Origin: Benincasa hispida
Taxonomy: Eukaryota > Streptophyta > Magnoliopsida > Cucurbitales > Cucurbitaceae
DNA length: 64,000 nt
NCBI RefSeq assembly: GCF_009727055.1
Contig: NC_052353.1
Span: forward strand, 63,461,088 to 63,525,087
Direction of reading: 5' to 3'
Shown here piece by piece: positions 46,085-58,998 of the stretch (the stretch's first letter is position 1; each line of letters begins with the position of its first letter). Position numbers and translations under genes: made by a program. The notes under the pieces were generated by a model, which worked only from the letters and a program-made list of their open reading frames with translations, was not told the DNA's origin and did not search any database.

Positions 46085-49000
46085 ATGCAGTCTAATGGTG
46101 GGGAGACTGAGGCCCATTTCCCTATTCATGTCGACGGAATTGGAAGTGAGAAATATGAACCTTTAAGTATTGAGAACAAACTTGGGAGGCATTTTAATGG
46201 CGATGACCGTGAACCCTTTCACAGTGATCATTATAATTCACTGCAGCTAGATACAAAGAATCCTCTATCCGCTGCCAATGTGCTAAAGACATTATTCTTT
46301 GTTCTTGTCTGGTATACTTTCAGCCTTCTTTTGACCTTGTAAGTTCTCTATTCACATAATCAACAATTAAGGTTATACTGTTTATTTAGAATGCTTAATT
46401 AACGGAATCTCTCCTGGTTTGAGCAGATATAATAAATCTTTATTAGGAGATCATTTGGGTAGGTTCCCGGCTCCATTGCTCATGAATACTGTTCATTTTA
46501 CCATGCAAGCTGTTCTATCCAATTTGATCACATGGATTTGGTCTAGTCGATTCCAACCTTGTGTTACTATGACATGGAGGGATTACTTCATTAAAGGTAA
46601 TCTTGAAACTTACGACTTTGATTTATCTTTTTCATGATGCTGGTCTACATACTGCAGTTGACCTTTCCACCCTACCAAGCTAATGTATAATGTGATAACG
46701 TTGCTAACTGTGAAAATGCATCAAGGCATCTTCTTGTCTTGTTCAAGTAACAGTTGAAAAATTAACTGAATAAAATCTATTTTTTTTAATATATACTTCG
46801 CATTATGAAGTAAACAACGATGGATAAGTTCTCTATGATTTACTTAGAAGAATGTGACATTCTCTTTCTTTGGTAAATTGTTAATCCAGTTATATTTTAA
46901 TTTCTTTGGACAAATCCTCCTGATCCTAAAAAGTTCAAAAACTATTGCGTGTATTTTTCTGCTGTTCATCATGCGGTAGTTGTTAAAAATCATGAATTTG
47001 TAAATAATTAAATTACTGTGGCTATGTTTTGTTATTTTTTTCTGAAATTTTGTGGATGGTGTTTATTTTAGTTTATTAGACATTTGTTTACATTTGTTTG
47101 AGCCCTTAGGATGTTTACTTTATATCGTGTGTAAATTAACTTTTCTATCAACTAATGCCACAGATGGACTTTGCCTTTCACAGTTGTCCCAACGGCTCTT
47201 GGAACAGCCTTGGATGTCAATCTAAGCAATGCATCCCTTGTGTCGATATCAGTCACATTTGCTACCATGGTTGGATACCTTTTCTTCATGCTTATTTGTT
47301 AGTCAACAAACTGTATATGCTGTAAACATATTCTACTTTATACTTCATAACACTAATTCTCTCTCTCTTTTTGATTTCAGTGTAAATCCGGTTCTCCTAT
47401 ATTTCTTCTCCTGTTTGCTTTTGCTTTCAGGTGAGTTGTACAACTAAATTGTTGTAATCTAGTTTCTTATGTGTGCCTTTATCTATATAATTACATCTAA
47501 TTTCATCCAATTTTCTCGTACCTCATACGTTTTGGAAGCTTACAGTGCTTTGTGTTTTTCTAATACAGCATGACATTTGAGAATAATGTTAACGGAATAT
47601 GATTTCAGCTTTACTTTTCTACCTTCCTGAAGATTCTTTAGCTGTGTGTATTGAATATAGAGTTATGCTGAATATTGATTATGAATTTTATTAATTATGT
47701 TGCTTTTCACTCTATATGTTTAAGATTCTTTTTTAAAATTTTATTTTTTAAATAGGAAATGAAGAAAACTATATTCAAGAAAAGGCCTCATGCTAAATAT
47801 ATGAGAAAAGAGATTTTGCTTGTGATTGATTTTTATTTTTATTATTTATTTATTTTTGAAAGGAAACAAATAGGCACTTTTCATCGGTGAAATGAAAAGA
47901 AACTAACATTCAAAAGTAAAAGAACTCCGTAAGGGGAAACAAGAAAGAAAACAAGTAATAAAATAAGTGTAGTACAAAATTAATTTAAGATGCTAACGTA
48001 AAAGCATTCCAATTAAGAGAAATATCCTGAATAGTATATCTTGCAAAGCATTTAGTGAGAGAGCACCATGAAGAGGCCTTCAGACGAGAAGAACCAAAAT
48101 GATCAACCCCCAATGAAGACTTATTATGGAAAACTCTCTGAGTGTGCTTAAACCATAACTTTGATAATAAAGCCTTCATCGAATTAGCCCAGGAAAATTT
48201 TGATTTTCATGCTACGGTTGGACCCACCAATAAATCTAGGACATTCTCCTTAAATGAATTGGAGAAGACCCAGTGAATGTTGAAAATAGAAAAAAATTTC
48301 CACCAACATTGCCCTGAATACCGACCATCAAAGAAAAGTATCCTATATTTGGCTCCTAATCAAAGGATTTCAACATAATGCTTGGAGATGGCTTATTGAT
48401 ATTGAGTGTTAAAATTTAAAATATTCCATCTTCTCTTTTGCTTCCTCATGTAATTGGATTTCTTACTGAAGGTGGAATTTTGGGCTTTTCAAAGATAATG
48501 TTAATGTAGATTAATTGTATTGAAACAATTTCTTGGTATGTGCTAATGAGAAGATATTAGATTTATTATTATTTTTTTAAATAAAAAAGTTGTATATCTT
48601 TTAGATACCAGGGGAATGAACCCCAGTTTATTAATGGAAAGAAAAACTGCATAAACTTCCATTTGCCAGGATACTTATTCTTTGTTACTGGGCTGAAGTA
48701 TTATTAATGTAGAAATTTTGCAATGAGCTGCAAATAACTTAAAACGAGTAATTGAAAGAGGAAAAACCTGTCAGGAATCGACAAGAGTAGTCAAAAAGAA
48801 TTTTATAAACTTACTAAATCACTTATCTTTGTACTCCTTAAGAACCATTCATTCCCGTCTAAAACTATTTATTTTTACGTGTATTTTGTTTAAAGTTATT
48901 TGAGGATTTATGACTTTTGATTATCCTGCTAAGTTATTTATCCTAAAGTTTTTATAAACAACCAAGGACTATTGTAATGTGGTCAATAATGAACTTTCAA

Positions 49001-52000
49001 TTTCAGTAATTTCCTATGTTGGGTTGGGTTACCATTCTTCCTTTTGCACCTATATTACATCTCCGTATTGATAGGCTTGTTTAAACCACACCATAGCATG
49101 ATACTAGTTCTTGCAGATTTTGTTGTCTATGAACATTTCCTGTTACGTATATCATGAATTTTATTTTCTAGACATTGTATTTTCATATCATAATATTTGG
49201 TTCATTATTTACAAGTGTAGCATGAAATTTCTTGTTTCAGGTTGGAGGCTCCTAGTTTCAGACTTTCTGGCATCATCTTGATTATATCTGTTGGAATTTT
49301 ATTAACAGGTATCGAGCATTTTTATTTTATTCCTAGCTGATAATTCATGAATTTTATAATTTAAAATGTGTAATTCTTGATTATATTCAAATGGAAATGA
49401 CCTCCGAAGGTCAGATCCATTGAACTGAGTTGTCAGTTTTATAGGTTTCAAGTTTGAACTTGCACTCTTATTACCCATCACCCTTACACGGGAAGGACTG
49501 AGTCTATTTGTTTGTTTGTTTTATTTCTATATTGTGTGTATTCGAGCCACTTTGTGGTTATTTTGCACCGTAACTATTCTTCCAAGATAATTGGATAGAG
49601 ATGCTATTTATAATTGGATCGAGTTGCTATTTATTGATCACCCATTCAAGGCTACTAAAGCTCATCTTGTGGAAGATTTGGGATGAAAGAAACAACATAA
49701 TTTTTCATGAGAAAGAAAAAGTTGCTGGAGAGGTCCTCGAGTCAGCTATTTTCAATTTTATTTTATGTGTGTGTGTGTGTGAGATCGAAGTTGGAAATGA
49801 TCCTTTTGTTTGTGTCCATAGCAACTTGAAGCATTTGTGTGTGCGCGCGTGTGACCACTACTAGCCAGCCATGGTGGTTAGGAATAGTTTTTTAGAACTC
49901 ACGGTGGGTATACCAACTTTACTGTTTACCTATGTCACATACTCAAGAAAGATTGAAGTTGGAAGTGATCCTTTTGTTTGTGTCCATAGCAACTTGAAGC
50001 ATTCATCACTTCTAAGTTCTTACATTTTTTGATATATTGATTCATTAATTCTAACATTTTGGCTAAAATTTTCGATTAAAAATATATTTATGCACATTTT
50101 CTTTTCTGGCCTTGTGTATGCAGTTGCAAAGGAGACAGAATTTGAATTCTGGGGTTTCATTTTTGTTATGCTTGCTTCTGTTATGTCTGGCTTCAGGTGG
50201 TCCATGACGCAAATTCTTCTTCAGGTATGAATTTTATTTTTCAAATTCCTTTTCCCGTGTATACTCGTGTTTTATGCTGTCAGAAATCCTTTTGTTTTTC
50301 AAGCAACTATTTGGTCCGTTTCTTGCTTTTTTATTTGTTGGCTTCAATCCTGACACTTTTTCCCGTATGATGCATTTTATGCCCTACTGGATATAAAGCG
50401 AGAAGCATATGGTAAGTGTCTTGGCTCTCGCATGCTGTTTAGTTTTCTATTATTGGATTTCTTTTGGTTCTGTATCCGTGGATTTTTCTGCAAGGCTTCA
50501 GGGACAAAATTATCAATTTGTTCTTGCAATCTTGAGTTTTATCCCAAAACTTTCAGCCTCCGTAGATGATATATTATTTTATTTCATCAAGTGAAATAGT
50601 CTACATGTCATCCTCAATGAGTTACTATTTGAGTCCATCCATTTTCTTTCTACAAGACCATTTTATATTGACGTTAAGTTCTTTTAGGCAACTCTTTGCC
50701 ATTGTTTCATTCAGATTTCAAATTTTTTTCCATACCAAACTAGTGCTGGTAAGTGCTATCTACCAACGTGGTTCCGTTCATTTCAGGTCTGAAAAATCCT
50801 TTTACCCTTATGAGCTATGTGACACCAGTGATGGCTATTGTGACTTTGATGCTATCCCTTGGTTTAGATCCGTGGAGAGAATTTACGAGTAATGGATATT
50901 TCAATAGTATCTGGCATGTTACTCGGAGTTGCTTGCTGATGCTTTTTGGTGGAGCACTTGCCTTCTGTATGGTAGGAACCTATTTGAATTTTTCCTTCAC
51001 TGTATAATAATCACAATTTTGCTGGACGAGGATTGATTTGTATCAACTCCACAGTAGGCGTAGTCTGTAGAGCATTTATTTGCTGGGAATTTTGTTATAA
51101 AGTGCTGTCTCCAATCCTGTCCTAACATTTTGGGGCTCAAGTATATTGTTTGCTTCTCTATTTGAAGAATTATGTTATGCTTTTGCAGGTATTAACAGAA
51201 TATATCCTCGTCTCTGTAACTAGTGCTGTCACAGTTACGGTTGCTGGTGTTGTAAAGGAGGCTGTAACTATACTGGTATGAGAATTTCTGACCATATTTA
51301 TTGTACTTTCTAATGAAGTTATACTGATGTAGGGCTGTCCTGCGATTTTGCTTCATTGTGGTCTAGTATCTCATCTCAAAGTATTTAATTTGTTACCACT
51401 TCTCTTGAAGCATTTCTTTTTGAGTTGTCATGACTTGCTACAGGTAGTTTTGAGCTTGTTCATCAAGAGCCTATTTGTGCGAGATAATGTGCTACATAAC
51501 ATACAATTTATCTAGCCATTTCACTTTTAATTTCAGATGTAAATTTGGTACCGCCTTTTAATAGGATATATTTGCTGAAAACGTGCATCTTTACTCACCA
51601 GAATCATTTAAATGTCTTTGTAGAGTAGGCTGGTCGTTCTTTTCTCTTTCTATTTCTCTGTCACAGCTCTAAGATTACTTGTTTCACTATTGTTATTATT
51701 ATTAATTAATTTATTTTTATTATTATATATATTTTTTTAAAAAAAGATTGCTTGTTTCACTGCGATAGTGGTGATTTTAATTAAATTGACTCTAGGTTAT
51801 GGTTTCACCAGCATCCCACTGCAAGGAAATGAACTCCTCGAGTCACTGTTCTTCCTTCTATATTAATGCAATGACATTCAAATTTTTTTAGAAGGGGTGA
51901 CATTGAGGTGGGAAGACATCTTGTCTTCCATCTACCCCTCGGTTTTTTCTTATCCTTTAATCAAAGCATTTCTTATCCCCCTCCCCCCCACAACCCACAC

Positions 52001-52722
52001 CACCAAAAAAAAAAAAAAAAGAAGGTTTTTAACATGTATGGTGTTGAGATATAAAATTTTGACATATACGAGCACTGTTTTATCCAACATTATTGAGGCT
52101 ATTGGTCCCTGGTATCTTCGTCTTCTAATTTAATATTGCTTTATTGCATTTTCAGGTTGCAGTATTTTATTTCCACGATAAATTTACCTGGCTAAAAGGG
52201 TTTGGTCTCATCATAATTATGATTGGGGTCAGTTTGTTCAATTGGTACAAGTAAGTTGTCGTTTTAATAAACGGGACATCTCTTAAAATTTCCCTCATTC
52301 TAAGATTAAATATAGTGCTTAATTAACATGCCTGACAATATGTCAAATTTTGTTAATAATTAACCTTCAAATGTTATATGATTGTTCATTACTAGTATTT
52401 CAGAGGAAATATTGTTATAATTGAATCGTTCCAATATCATAAACCAAGCAATTGAAAAGGCAAACTTCACATTGAATTATAGACTCGGAGTATAGGTACA
52501 TAAAATAACAATATCTTATAAATTGCATCTAAACAAGTAAAAATCTGGTTATGGGCGTTTCTTGTGTTAAGTCATCACATGTTTTATCTCCAATTGCTCG
52601 TCAGATACAAAAAGCTACAGATGAAATCTAGTGAAGATAAAGTGGTAAGCTCACAGTCAACAAATGTTGCTAGCAAATATGTAATTCTTGAGGAGACTGA
52701 TGAGGAAGACGGCCAACGTTGA
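46085..52722 (+). CDS. Sugar-phosphate/phosphate translocator family protein (DMT superfamily)
   Basis: This is the only intact gene in the window. Coding exons: 46085-46338, 46427-46596, 47184-47269, 47381-47430, 49241-49308, 50124-50224, 50399-50411, 50787-50971, 51189-51275, 52156-52250, 52605-52722. They total 1227 nt, i.e. 408 residues plus TGA. All ten introns are GT-AG and keep frame. A hydrophilic N-terminus of about 60 residues is followed by alternating hydrophobic segments in the triose-phosphate translocator/EamA pattern. Recognisable family phrases are LYNKSLLG after TM1, VVPTALGTALDVNLSN, FKSGSPIF-like MCKSGSPIFLLLFAFAF, KETEFEFWGF, SGFRWSMTQ, TSAVTVTVAGVVKEAVTI and WLKGFGLIIIMIGVSLFNWYKYKKLQ. 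These match Arabidopsis At1g06470-type 'probable sugar phosphate/phosphate translocators'. The family exchanges phosphorylated sugars or nucleotide sugars across endomembranes or plastids; substrate and location here are unknown. The length is close to that of the Arabidopsis protein as I recall it. Confidence 0.92.
47820..48400 (-). pseudogene. LINE-type ORF2 tail fragment, antisense in intron 4
   Basis: On the minus strand, 48179-47985 encodes LWFKHTQRVFHNKS...FGSSRLKASSWCSLTK...YTIQDISLNWNAF. This resembles the last part of plant LINE ORF2-like proteins (W..R..R.F..K....F...R..A..WC......Y.......W..F). Upstream sequence to about 48400 continues in LINE style with broken frames. It sits in the largest intron (1810 bp) and likely explains its size. 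Confidence 0.5.
49640..49765 (+). pseudogene. LINE-type fragment in intron 5
   Basis: The frame 49601-49760 includes LLKLILWKIWDERNNIIFHEKEKVAGEVLESAIF, which matches the 'W.IW.ERN.RIF' signature of plant LINE ORF2 tails. Only about 40 codons remain, then a TG microsatellite (49766-49780). Confidence 0.55.
49784..50003 (+). repeat. Pair of 52-bp direct repeats in intron 5
   Basis: 49784-49835 and 49952-50003 are nearly identical (starting ATYGAAGTTGGAARTGATCC), 168 bp apart. The spacer contains GC-alternating TGTGTGCGCGCGTG. Confidence 0.85.
50399..50411 (+). other. 13-nt microexon of the translocator gene
   Basis: CGAGAAGCATATG lies between AAAG (acceptor side) and GTAAGT (a strong donor). 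It supplies Arg-Glu-Ala-Tyr and the first base of Gly, joining ...TQILLQ to GLKNPF.... Skipping it would shift the frame. The homologous segment in Arabidopsis, as I recall it, has Lys-Glu-Thr-Phe-Gly at this place, which supports the exon. Confidence 0.85.
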
Positions 52723-55265
52723 TTGCCAAATTACATTGTCTGAATCCTAGTCAATTCCAGTAAGCTCTCTTAACTTGTTTTGCCAACCTGGTCCTGTCGT
52801 ATGAGTTATTTGATTTATGTTTGGCTTCATCTGAAAACATATTTCTACTTAGTCTCGTAGTTGATTTGTCTTTGTTTACATAATATTTCATGCAAAGAGT
52901 ACACGATTTTCAAATTTCTTTTCCGGCTCTTAATTCCCCAGGGATGTAAATTGATTTTACTGTATTCTTTTTGCAAGATAATCTCTAAGTTGATCCCATT
53001 TTAGGAGTGAATGGCAACATGTGCTGCCTTTTGTGTATCAGATAAAAAGTTTTCGCTGGGAGGAGCATTTATATATGAAATCTTTGCATTCTAAAATTTA
53101 GAAAATCGGTGAGAACTTTAGAGTCTTAATTCTCTCTCTCTCTGTATATATAAATTTGGCATACAACTCCTTGATAAGGACAACAAAACCTCTACTTATA
53201 TCTACAGTGGTGTGATATTGTCGACTTTGGTTTTGAAACCACCCAAAAGACCTTATACGAGTGAAGATGATCGTCCTCACTTATATACTGTGATCTCTCC
53301 CTTTCCTAACCAATGTAGAACTTTGTTTACACTCCTAACACATCTAAGAAGTGGCTCCACCTCTATTTAGTATAGTATAAAACTTCTCCATTACTTGGTG
53401 AAGAGGTCTTTCATCAGATGCATTAATGACCTGATTTGATCACTAATTTCCTGTTCTATTAGAAACTTGTTCACCAATCCGATTCACTAAATACAATGAA
53501 TGACATTATTGAATTACTGTTGTCATGGGATCTGCTTAAATTTGATGATGCCTGTAGGGAAATTACATGTTCAATTGTCATTCTAGTTTCTGATAATAAA
53601 TTTGGTTACATAGACTTTATTATTATAATTTTCATCCAGGATATTGTTAATAGAATAGTTTCTTAGATCAATCTGGTTGGTTGTTGTTCCTACAGGGCCA
53701 CGGTAATTTTGAACAGATTTAACCGGACGTTTTGTATTATTGCTATTGAAGTAATTTTTTGTACGGTCTCTAGTCGCCGATCACATTCAAATATCATGCC
53801 AGTATCCTTATGGCTCAACTCTTTGGATTTAACCTCGAAAAATTGTAATCAATTTTGTAGTGAACTCGGACAAATTTGTGTTGCTCCTATTGTTTTATGC
53901 GGTTTCAAAGGATTACTTACTGCCTTTTGAGTGGATCTTCTACTCAAGCTTTGTATTCTAGAGGTATCCATATTATTCTATTTTCTTCCATTCATGAATC
54001 TCAACCATGAAGACATCTCAAAACCTCTTATTGTTATGATTATTATTATTTTATTTTTATTGTTCTTTCACTGTGAGGATTTTCAATGTAGAGAGTTACA
54101 ATTATTGAAACAAGATCATTATACAATTCTGTATTTGAGTTCTAAAGAGCTACAAGACAATGATTTGACATTTTTGCTACTGGTTTGAAAAAATGTTCTA
54201 AATTTTGTTCCTTCTAAAATAAATTACTTGAATAACTCTAGCAGTTAGCTTGGACATGAAGAAGGCTTTTTTACATGGAAGGAAGAAGGCTCAATGCTCC
54301 TTCAGTCTCTATGACATAGTTTGAAAAAAATATAGAAGTGCAATGTCAATTATCATATAATAAGGTTTCTTTTTTGGGCAGGAGAAAAACCATCTTTCAA
54401 GAAATTATTTTACGTTTTCGATTTAAAGATTTTCATTTGATTCTTAAAATTTAGACAGTAACACTTTTGTCCTTAAAATAGTAAAATTAGTTCGATTACC
54501 AAGTAGAGTGAATGGTAAGTTGACTAACAAAAAGATTGATGTGATATAATTGAGTTGGTTTTTTTTTCAAGTTTGTTACATCATCAAGTTTTTCAAGTTA
54601 GTCATCAAATTAACACAAGGACTATTTAGAACTATTTTCAAAATTTTGGAAACTACCATGTTTATTTTGAAATTTGAGAGACTAGATAGACATCAATCTT
54701 AAATTTGAGGACCAAAAATGTTTTTTTTAACTAGCTAAACTAGTAAAGTGACTTTTAAAATCTGTAAGTATTTTTCCCTTTTCCTTTCTTTTCTCTCTCA
54801 TTTCGTTTCTTCTAACTATAGAAAGTCAGAACAAAATGGGTTTAAATTTAGCTTTTTTTTCTCCATCTTCTGATATTTTTTTTTTCTGATATTATTATAG
54901 CTTATGTACCTCATTCATTTAAATACTAAAGAATTCGTGAGTCTTTTTACCAATTTCCACTTTTAAAAAATTTATAAGTTTTTCTATTTAGAAAGAATTT
55001 GAGAAGATTTTTAGTCGCAGGTGAGATTTATAAGTTTTTTTTCAACTGCAAACTGAAGTTATTGCTCTATGAGATGCTCGAACTCGCACCATTATTAATT
55101 ACACCCCAACAAATATTCAATTACTCAAAATGCCAAATATGAAATTTCACTAATTCTCAACTTATTATATTATCACGTTGTCAGAAATATTTTTAAATTA
55201 TATTTATTATGAATTAAAATAAAAAAAATATTTTTGGAAAGGAAGCAATCATCTATATTATGATA
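52723..55265 (+). other. 3' flank and intergenic DNA
   Basis: The 3' UTR of the translocator starts here; no unambiguous polyadenylation site could be fixed. A CT/TA microsatellite lies at 53131-53152. At 54246-54284 the plus strand reads V-S-L-D-M-K-K-A-F-L-H-G-R, which resembles the copia reverse-transcriptase DMKTAFLHG motif and may be a tiny relic. No other gene is supported; the frames at 53709-54188 have no family features. Confidence 0.45.
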
Positions 55266-55270
55266 ATAGG

Positions 55271-57205
55271 TTGAAAAATGGCAAGATCCTCAGAACGACG
55301 AACAACAAACGGTCAAGGTACGACAATCAAGCAAAGAACAAAACCTGCAAAATAGAAACTCGTTATAGGTGCAGGATAAATGAGCATGCAGCAGAAGTTG
55401 ATTTGATCAATTTTCACTCTAAGATGCTCAATTTAGAGGATTAAACATGCAATTAAAAAAGGAAAAACAAAGTTTCAAGAACACTTACCCTTGAAGCTCC
55501 AAATTCCCCTTCAATTCTAGATAAATTTCAGCACCACTTGGTTATAGACCAACACAAGAGTCTTCTCTACTATTCTCTAGGCTTAGATTGGATGGTGGGA
55601 TCCAAATTTGTGGTGAATTTGAGAAGGAATGAAGGTTGGAAAGAAGATGAACAATGGAATGAATTTTGCAAAATTAGCCTTCTATTTCACAAAATTCTTA
55701 ACCATTTTTATGCCAAAATCATCTCTATTTATTAAAGAATAACATGCAATCTAATTGCATCAAAATTTGACGACACAAAATGGTTAATTTATTGGTTAAT
55801 TGTGAAGAAGACAACCAAACTCCTAGCTTAGTTAGTGGGAAAATCCAATCTTCAAAAATTAATTTTAAAATCAAAATTTCAATGAATTTCCAAAAATTGA
55901 ATTAAAATTGATTTTTAATTTAAAAAAACAATTAATTAAATANNNNNNNNNNAATATTATTTTTTCCCACTTGTCCCGATTTTTCTAAAAAAACGATATG
56001 AATCCCTATTCATATAATTAATATTTAAATCATATTTAAATATTATATTTAACTTTATTTGTTCGTTAAATTTGTAATTAAGCGTCGATATATCGTATAT
56101 ATCTAACTTTCATTCCTTAAGCCAAGATTTGAACGGTTCAAACTCATTTACCACACTATCTAAGATTTTAGTCCATTTATGAGCTAGTAGAGGGATCTAA
56201 TGGACCTACAGATCATGAGCTCCAACGATCTGAGATTAATCGACCAAACTCTTTAACCTAGTTAACCAACATTCGTTAACTAACGGGACACTCCACTAAA
56301 GTCCGTAGCTGCATTCTCCTCATTGTAGATATATTTGTGTCCATTTGATATAACTGTCATCGATAAGTCAATCCTTCACAGGTCGTTCATAACTTCAGCT
56401 AGGTCAATTACCGATTTACCTCTGAGTTACATCTTTTCTCCTTAAGTACCACTATCCCTCTAATGAACAATTGATTTAGGATCTAATCACTAAATCCATT
56501 CCCTCTCGGGCCAATGAGAGGATGGGGCCCCTTGTTCAAGACCCGGGAACAACACTTAAGAGAACAACCTTTCTACTATCCCTAAGTTGGGTAGGAGTGA
56601 ATTTCGTCTTGCAAATTCTATGTCCCCAGCTATCTACCCGGTCTTATCCCTGAAATGGGAGGAATATTGAGCAGTGTTATTGAATTTACTCTCACCTATG
56701 AAGATCAAGAGATAATTCTGAATAAAAAGGAGTTCATAAGTAGCTCAAGATTCAAATCAAGTTATCTAGGTCATCGTTAAGTGAAATTAATCAGGGTTAA
56801 TCGTAAACGGTGTTAATACGTAACAGTGATTATTTCAGGGCCAGTCTTACATAATCTTATTATGTAGAATACCCCCGCTCACATGTCTCTACATGAACAA
56901 ATCAGGATCACTTCATTTATGACACCTTACAACATTTGTAACAATCATGAAGCGGGCCATATCCAATAGTGTCTCCAGGAAGAGGTACCCAACCTGATCC
57001 ATGTACTATAGATTATTTAGGCTACTTACTCGAACTTTGATCCTGTTTATGTCTCCACATAAAGTCCAAGTACTCATAATAATAGCCAAGGGTTCGTAGT
57101 TTAATTGGATTTAGAATAAACAATTAATTCACTTTAATAACTTCATATGTACTAAAATTCACTTATTTACAAAAACTACGAGTTTTAGGACATAGAACCC
57201 AACAA
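55271..57205 (-). mobile_element. Solo copia LTR with TSD ATAGG
   Basis: Read on the minus strand it begins TGTTGGGTTCTATGTCC at 57205 and ends TTTTTCAA at 55271. ATAGG flanks it on both sides (55266-55270 and 57206-57210). The middle (56150-57050) follows the order of the family D/E LTRs ('GAGCTAGTAGAGGGATCTAATGG', 'CAATGAGAGGATGGGG'). A 10-base N gap is at 55943-55952. No PBS, PPT or coding interior remains. Confidence 0.8.
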
Positions 57206-57210
57206 TAGGC

Positions 57211-57866
57211 TGAGTTACGGAGCTCGCTCTCTTTAACGTTTTGCGGCTCTGCTCAAGTGTACAAGCAGGTCTGGAATATTGCCACGTCATCCCCAGGATA
57301 AAACAACCAAAGAAACTTAATCGAAAATACATCGTTACCGACCGAAATACATACTCTTTCTAAAACCCACTACTCGAAAAACAGAAAATGGAAGAGTTAG
57401 GAGAGGAAAAGAGAACATTCGAATGGGAGTGAATGAACTACTGAAGGCCATGCCTTTTATAGGCCTTCAACGAGGAATGGTAGAGAGCGAAAGAGGCCGA
57501 GAGCCTCAGAACGTGCAATGCTTGTGCAGACGAATCGGACTCACGTGGATGAGAGGACTTTTCCTTCTTTTTTTCGATTTTAAAAAATAAAATAATAAAT
57601 AATAAATTTTTTTATTAAACATTAATAATTCACCATGCACCATGTCACGCCCGGTCGGCGGTAGCGCGTGTGTGGGACGTCCACCGAACCCACATTGGTC
57701 TATCTCCTCAAATCCTTCCAAAACATGGGTACCCCTTGGGGCCCAAACCCAAAGCTCAAGATTGGAGTACATAAGGGAGGCTTCCAAATCAAAATCTTCC
57801 AATGTGGGATTCTCCAACCAAAGGTTGGTTCCCTCTTATTTTCAAAAATTAAAATTTCACCCAACA
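57211..57866 (-). mobile_element. 3' LTR of the minus-strand copia element
   Basis: The LTR begins (minus strand) TGTTGGGTGAAATTTT at 57866, directly after a PPT. A GCCTATAAAAGGC TATA-box region lies at 57451-57463. The left part beyond 57210 is displaced by the solo LTR, so its other edge is probably left of 55266 and was not identified. The reading frames at 57506-57973 on both strands fall in LTR DNA and are not genes. Confidence 0.65.
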
Positions 57867-57878
57867 ATCCCCCACTTG
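57867..57878 (-). promoter_or_regulatory. Polypurine tract of the copia element
   Basis: On the minus strand CCAAGTGGGGGAT sits immediately before the LTR start, as required for plus-strand priming. Confidence 0.75.
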
Positions 57879-58548
57879 GAAATTTAATCAAAAAGAAAGA
57901 GGAAAAAAAAATTTCATCAAGTAGTTTCAGTCTATACAACACTGTGCATAAGCAAAGGTATTTTAAGCCTTGAACATTTACGTAGTGTAGATGATTCAGA
58001 ATGTATTAGAGTAACCCTTGGTTTTGAATTCTATCTCTAATAGCATCTCACACAGAGTGTCATTAGGGTGTAGTACGAAAGCCTGTGCTTTAAGGCCTAG
58101 CACGTGTATCTCGGTTTAGTGAACGCTCTAGAGAGTTTGCCTAAAAACTCCTTAAGAAGCGGCCCTCACTTCCATATTCACATAGGTGAGTCTATCAAGA
58201 GTACTTCTGTAGGTAGGTACCCCACTTGTCATCAAGTATAGATCTCATTAAGAACCGAGTTCAACCTTTCTTACGGTTCAGGATATCATGCTCAGACTAA
58301 AAGTCATAGGAATGAAACTCTGTGTTTGGTTTAGCATGATTCACTATATATCACTCGTGATCAGTTATTACCCATTGAACCTGTTTCTTAGGATCTCCAG
58401 TTTACAAGTTGGGTTTTCCTCACCATGATTCATCTTTTTATAGGCATGAGTCCCATCCTTTCTGAGGTTCTGAAAACTTTTTCTCTGGCCAGTCCTTTCG
58501 TTAAAGGATCTGCCAAATTTTCATCAGTTCATATGTGATCCACTCTAA
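57879..58548 (-). other. Copia element region between RNase H and 3' LTR
   Basis: No protein similarity could be read. It probably includes the degraded end of the polyprotein and the 3' untranslated part. Confidence 0.4.
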
Positions 58549-58998
58549 CTACACCAGTAGTGAGAAACTCTCTAATGGTACCGTGCTTACGACGTATTTG
58601 TCATCTTTTTCCATTGTAATAACGTTCTGAACTTTTGTGATTGCTGCAGTACTATTGCAATGGATCAATATGGCTGGTACCAGCTTTTTCCATAAAGGAA
58701 TCTTTGATAGTAGACTTATAAGCCAATCTGCTTCTTCACTAGCTGTCGCTAGTGCTATCATTTTTTACTCCATTATAGATTGGGCTAAAATAGTTTGTTT
58801 TTTGGACTTCTAAGAGACAATTCCGCCTGATATATTAAAGATATAGCCACTTGTAGCCTTTGAATCATCCGAAAGAGAGTTCCAGTCAGCATCGCTGAAC
58901 CTTCTAGGACAACGAGAAACTTTTGATAATGTAATCCTAGGTTTTGGGTTTTCTTTAAGTATCTCATTACCCTTTCTATAGCATTCCAATGCTCTTTA
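58549..58998 (-). pseudogene. Copia RNase H domain remnant
   Basis: Minus-strand fragments in two frames: MRYLKKTQNLGLHYQKF (58967 on), which is the RT-RNase H linker, then EADWLISLLSKIPLWKKLVPAILIHCNSTAAI (58735-58640). In the active family this would be an intact RNase H with an Asp-rich core; here HCD has become HCN and the frames are broken. It is non-functional. Confidence 0.75.

Noticed and set aside
49430..49500. Second SINE-like stretch in intron 5
   Set aside because: Only loose similarity to a B-box-like word; no A box, tail or target duplication could be seen.
50566..51007. Alternative open frames over exon 8
   Set aside because: They read across the intron before 50787 or in the wrong frame; only 50787-50971 fits the conserved transporter sequence.
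53709..54188. Two consecutive hydrophobic frames downstream of the translocator
   Set aside because: AT-rich DNA without recognisable domain or splice structure; hydrophobicity is expected from T-rich sequence.
57506..57973. Overlapping open frames of 80-103 codons on both strands
   Set aside because: They fall in the 3' LTR and PPT of the copia element and have no protein-like features.
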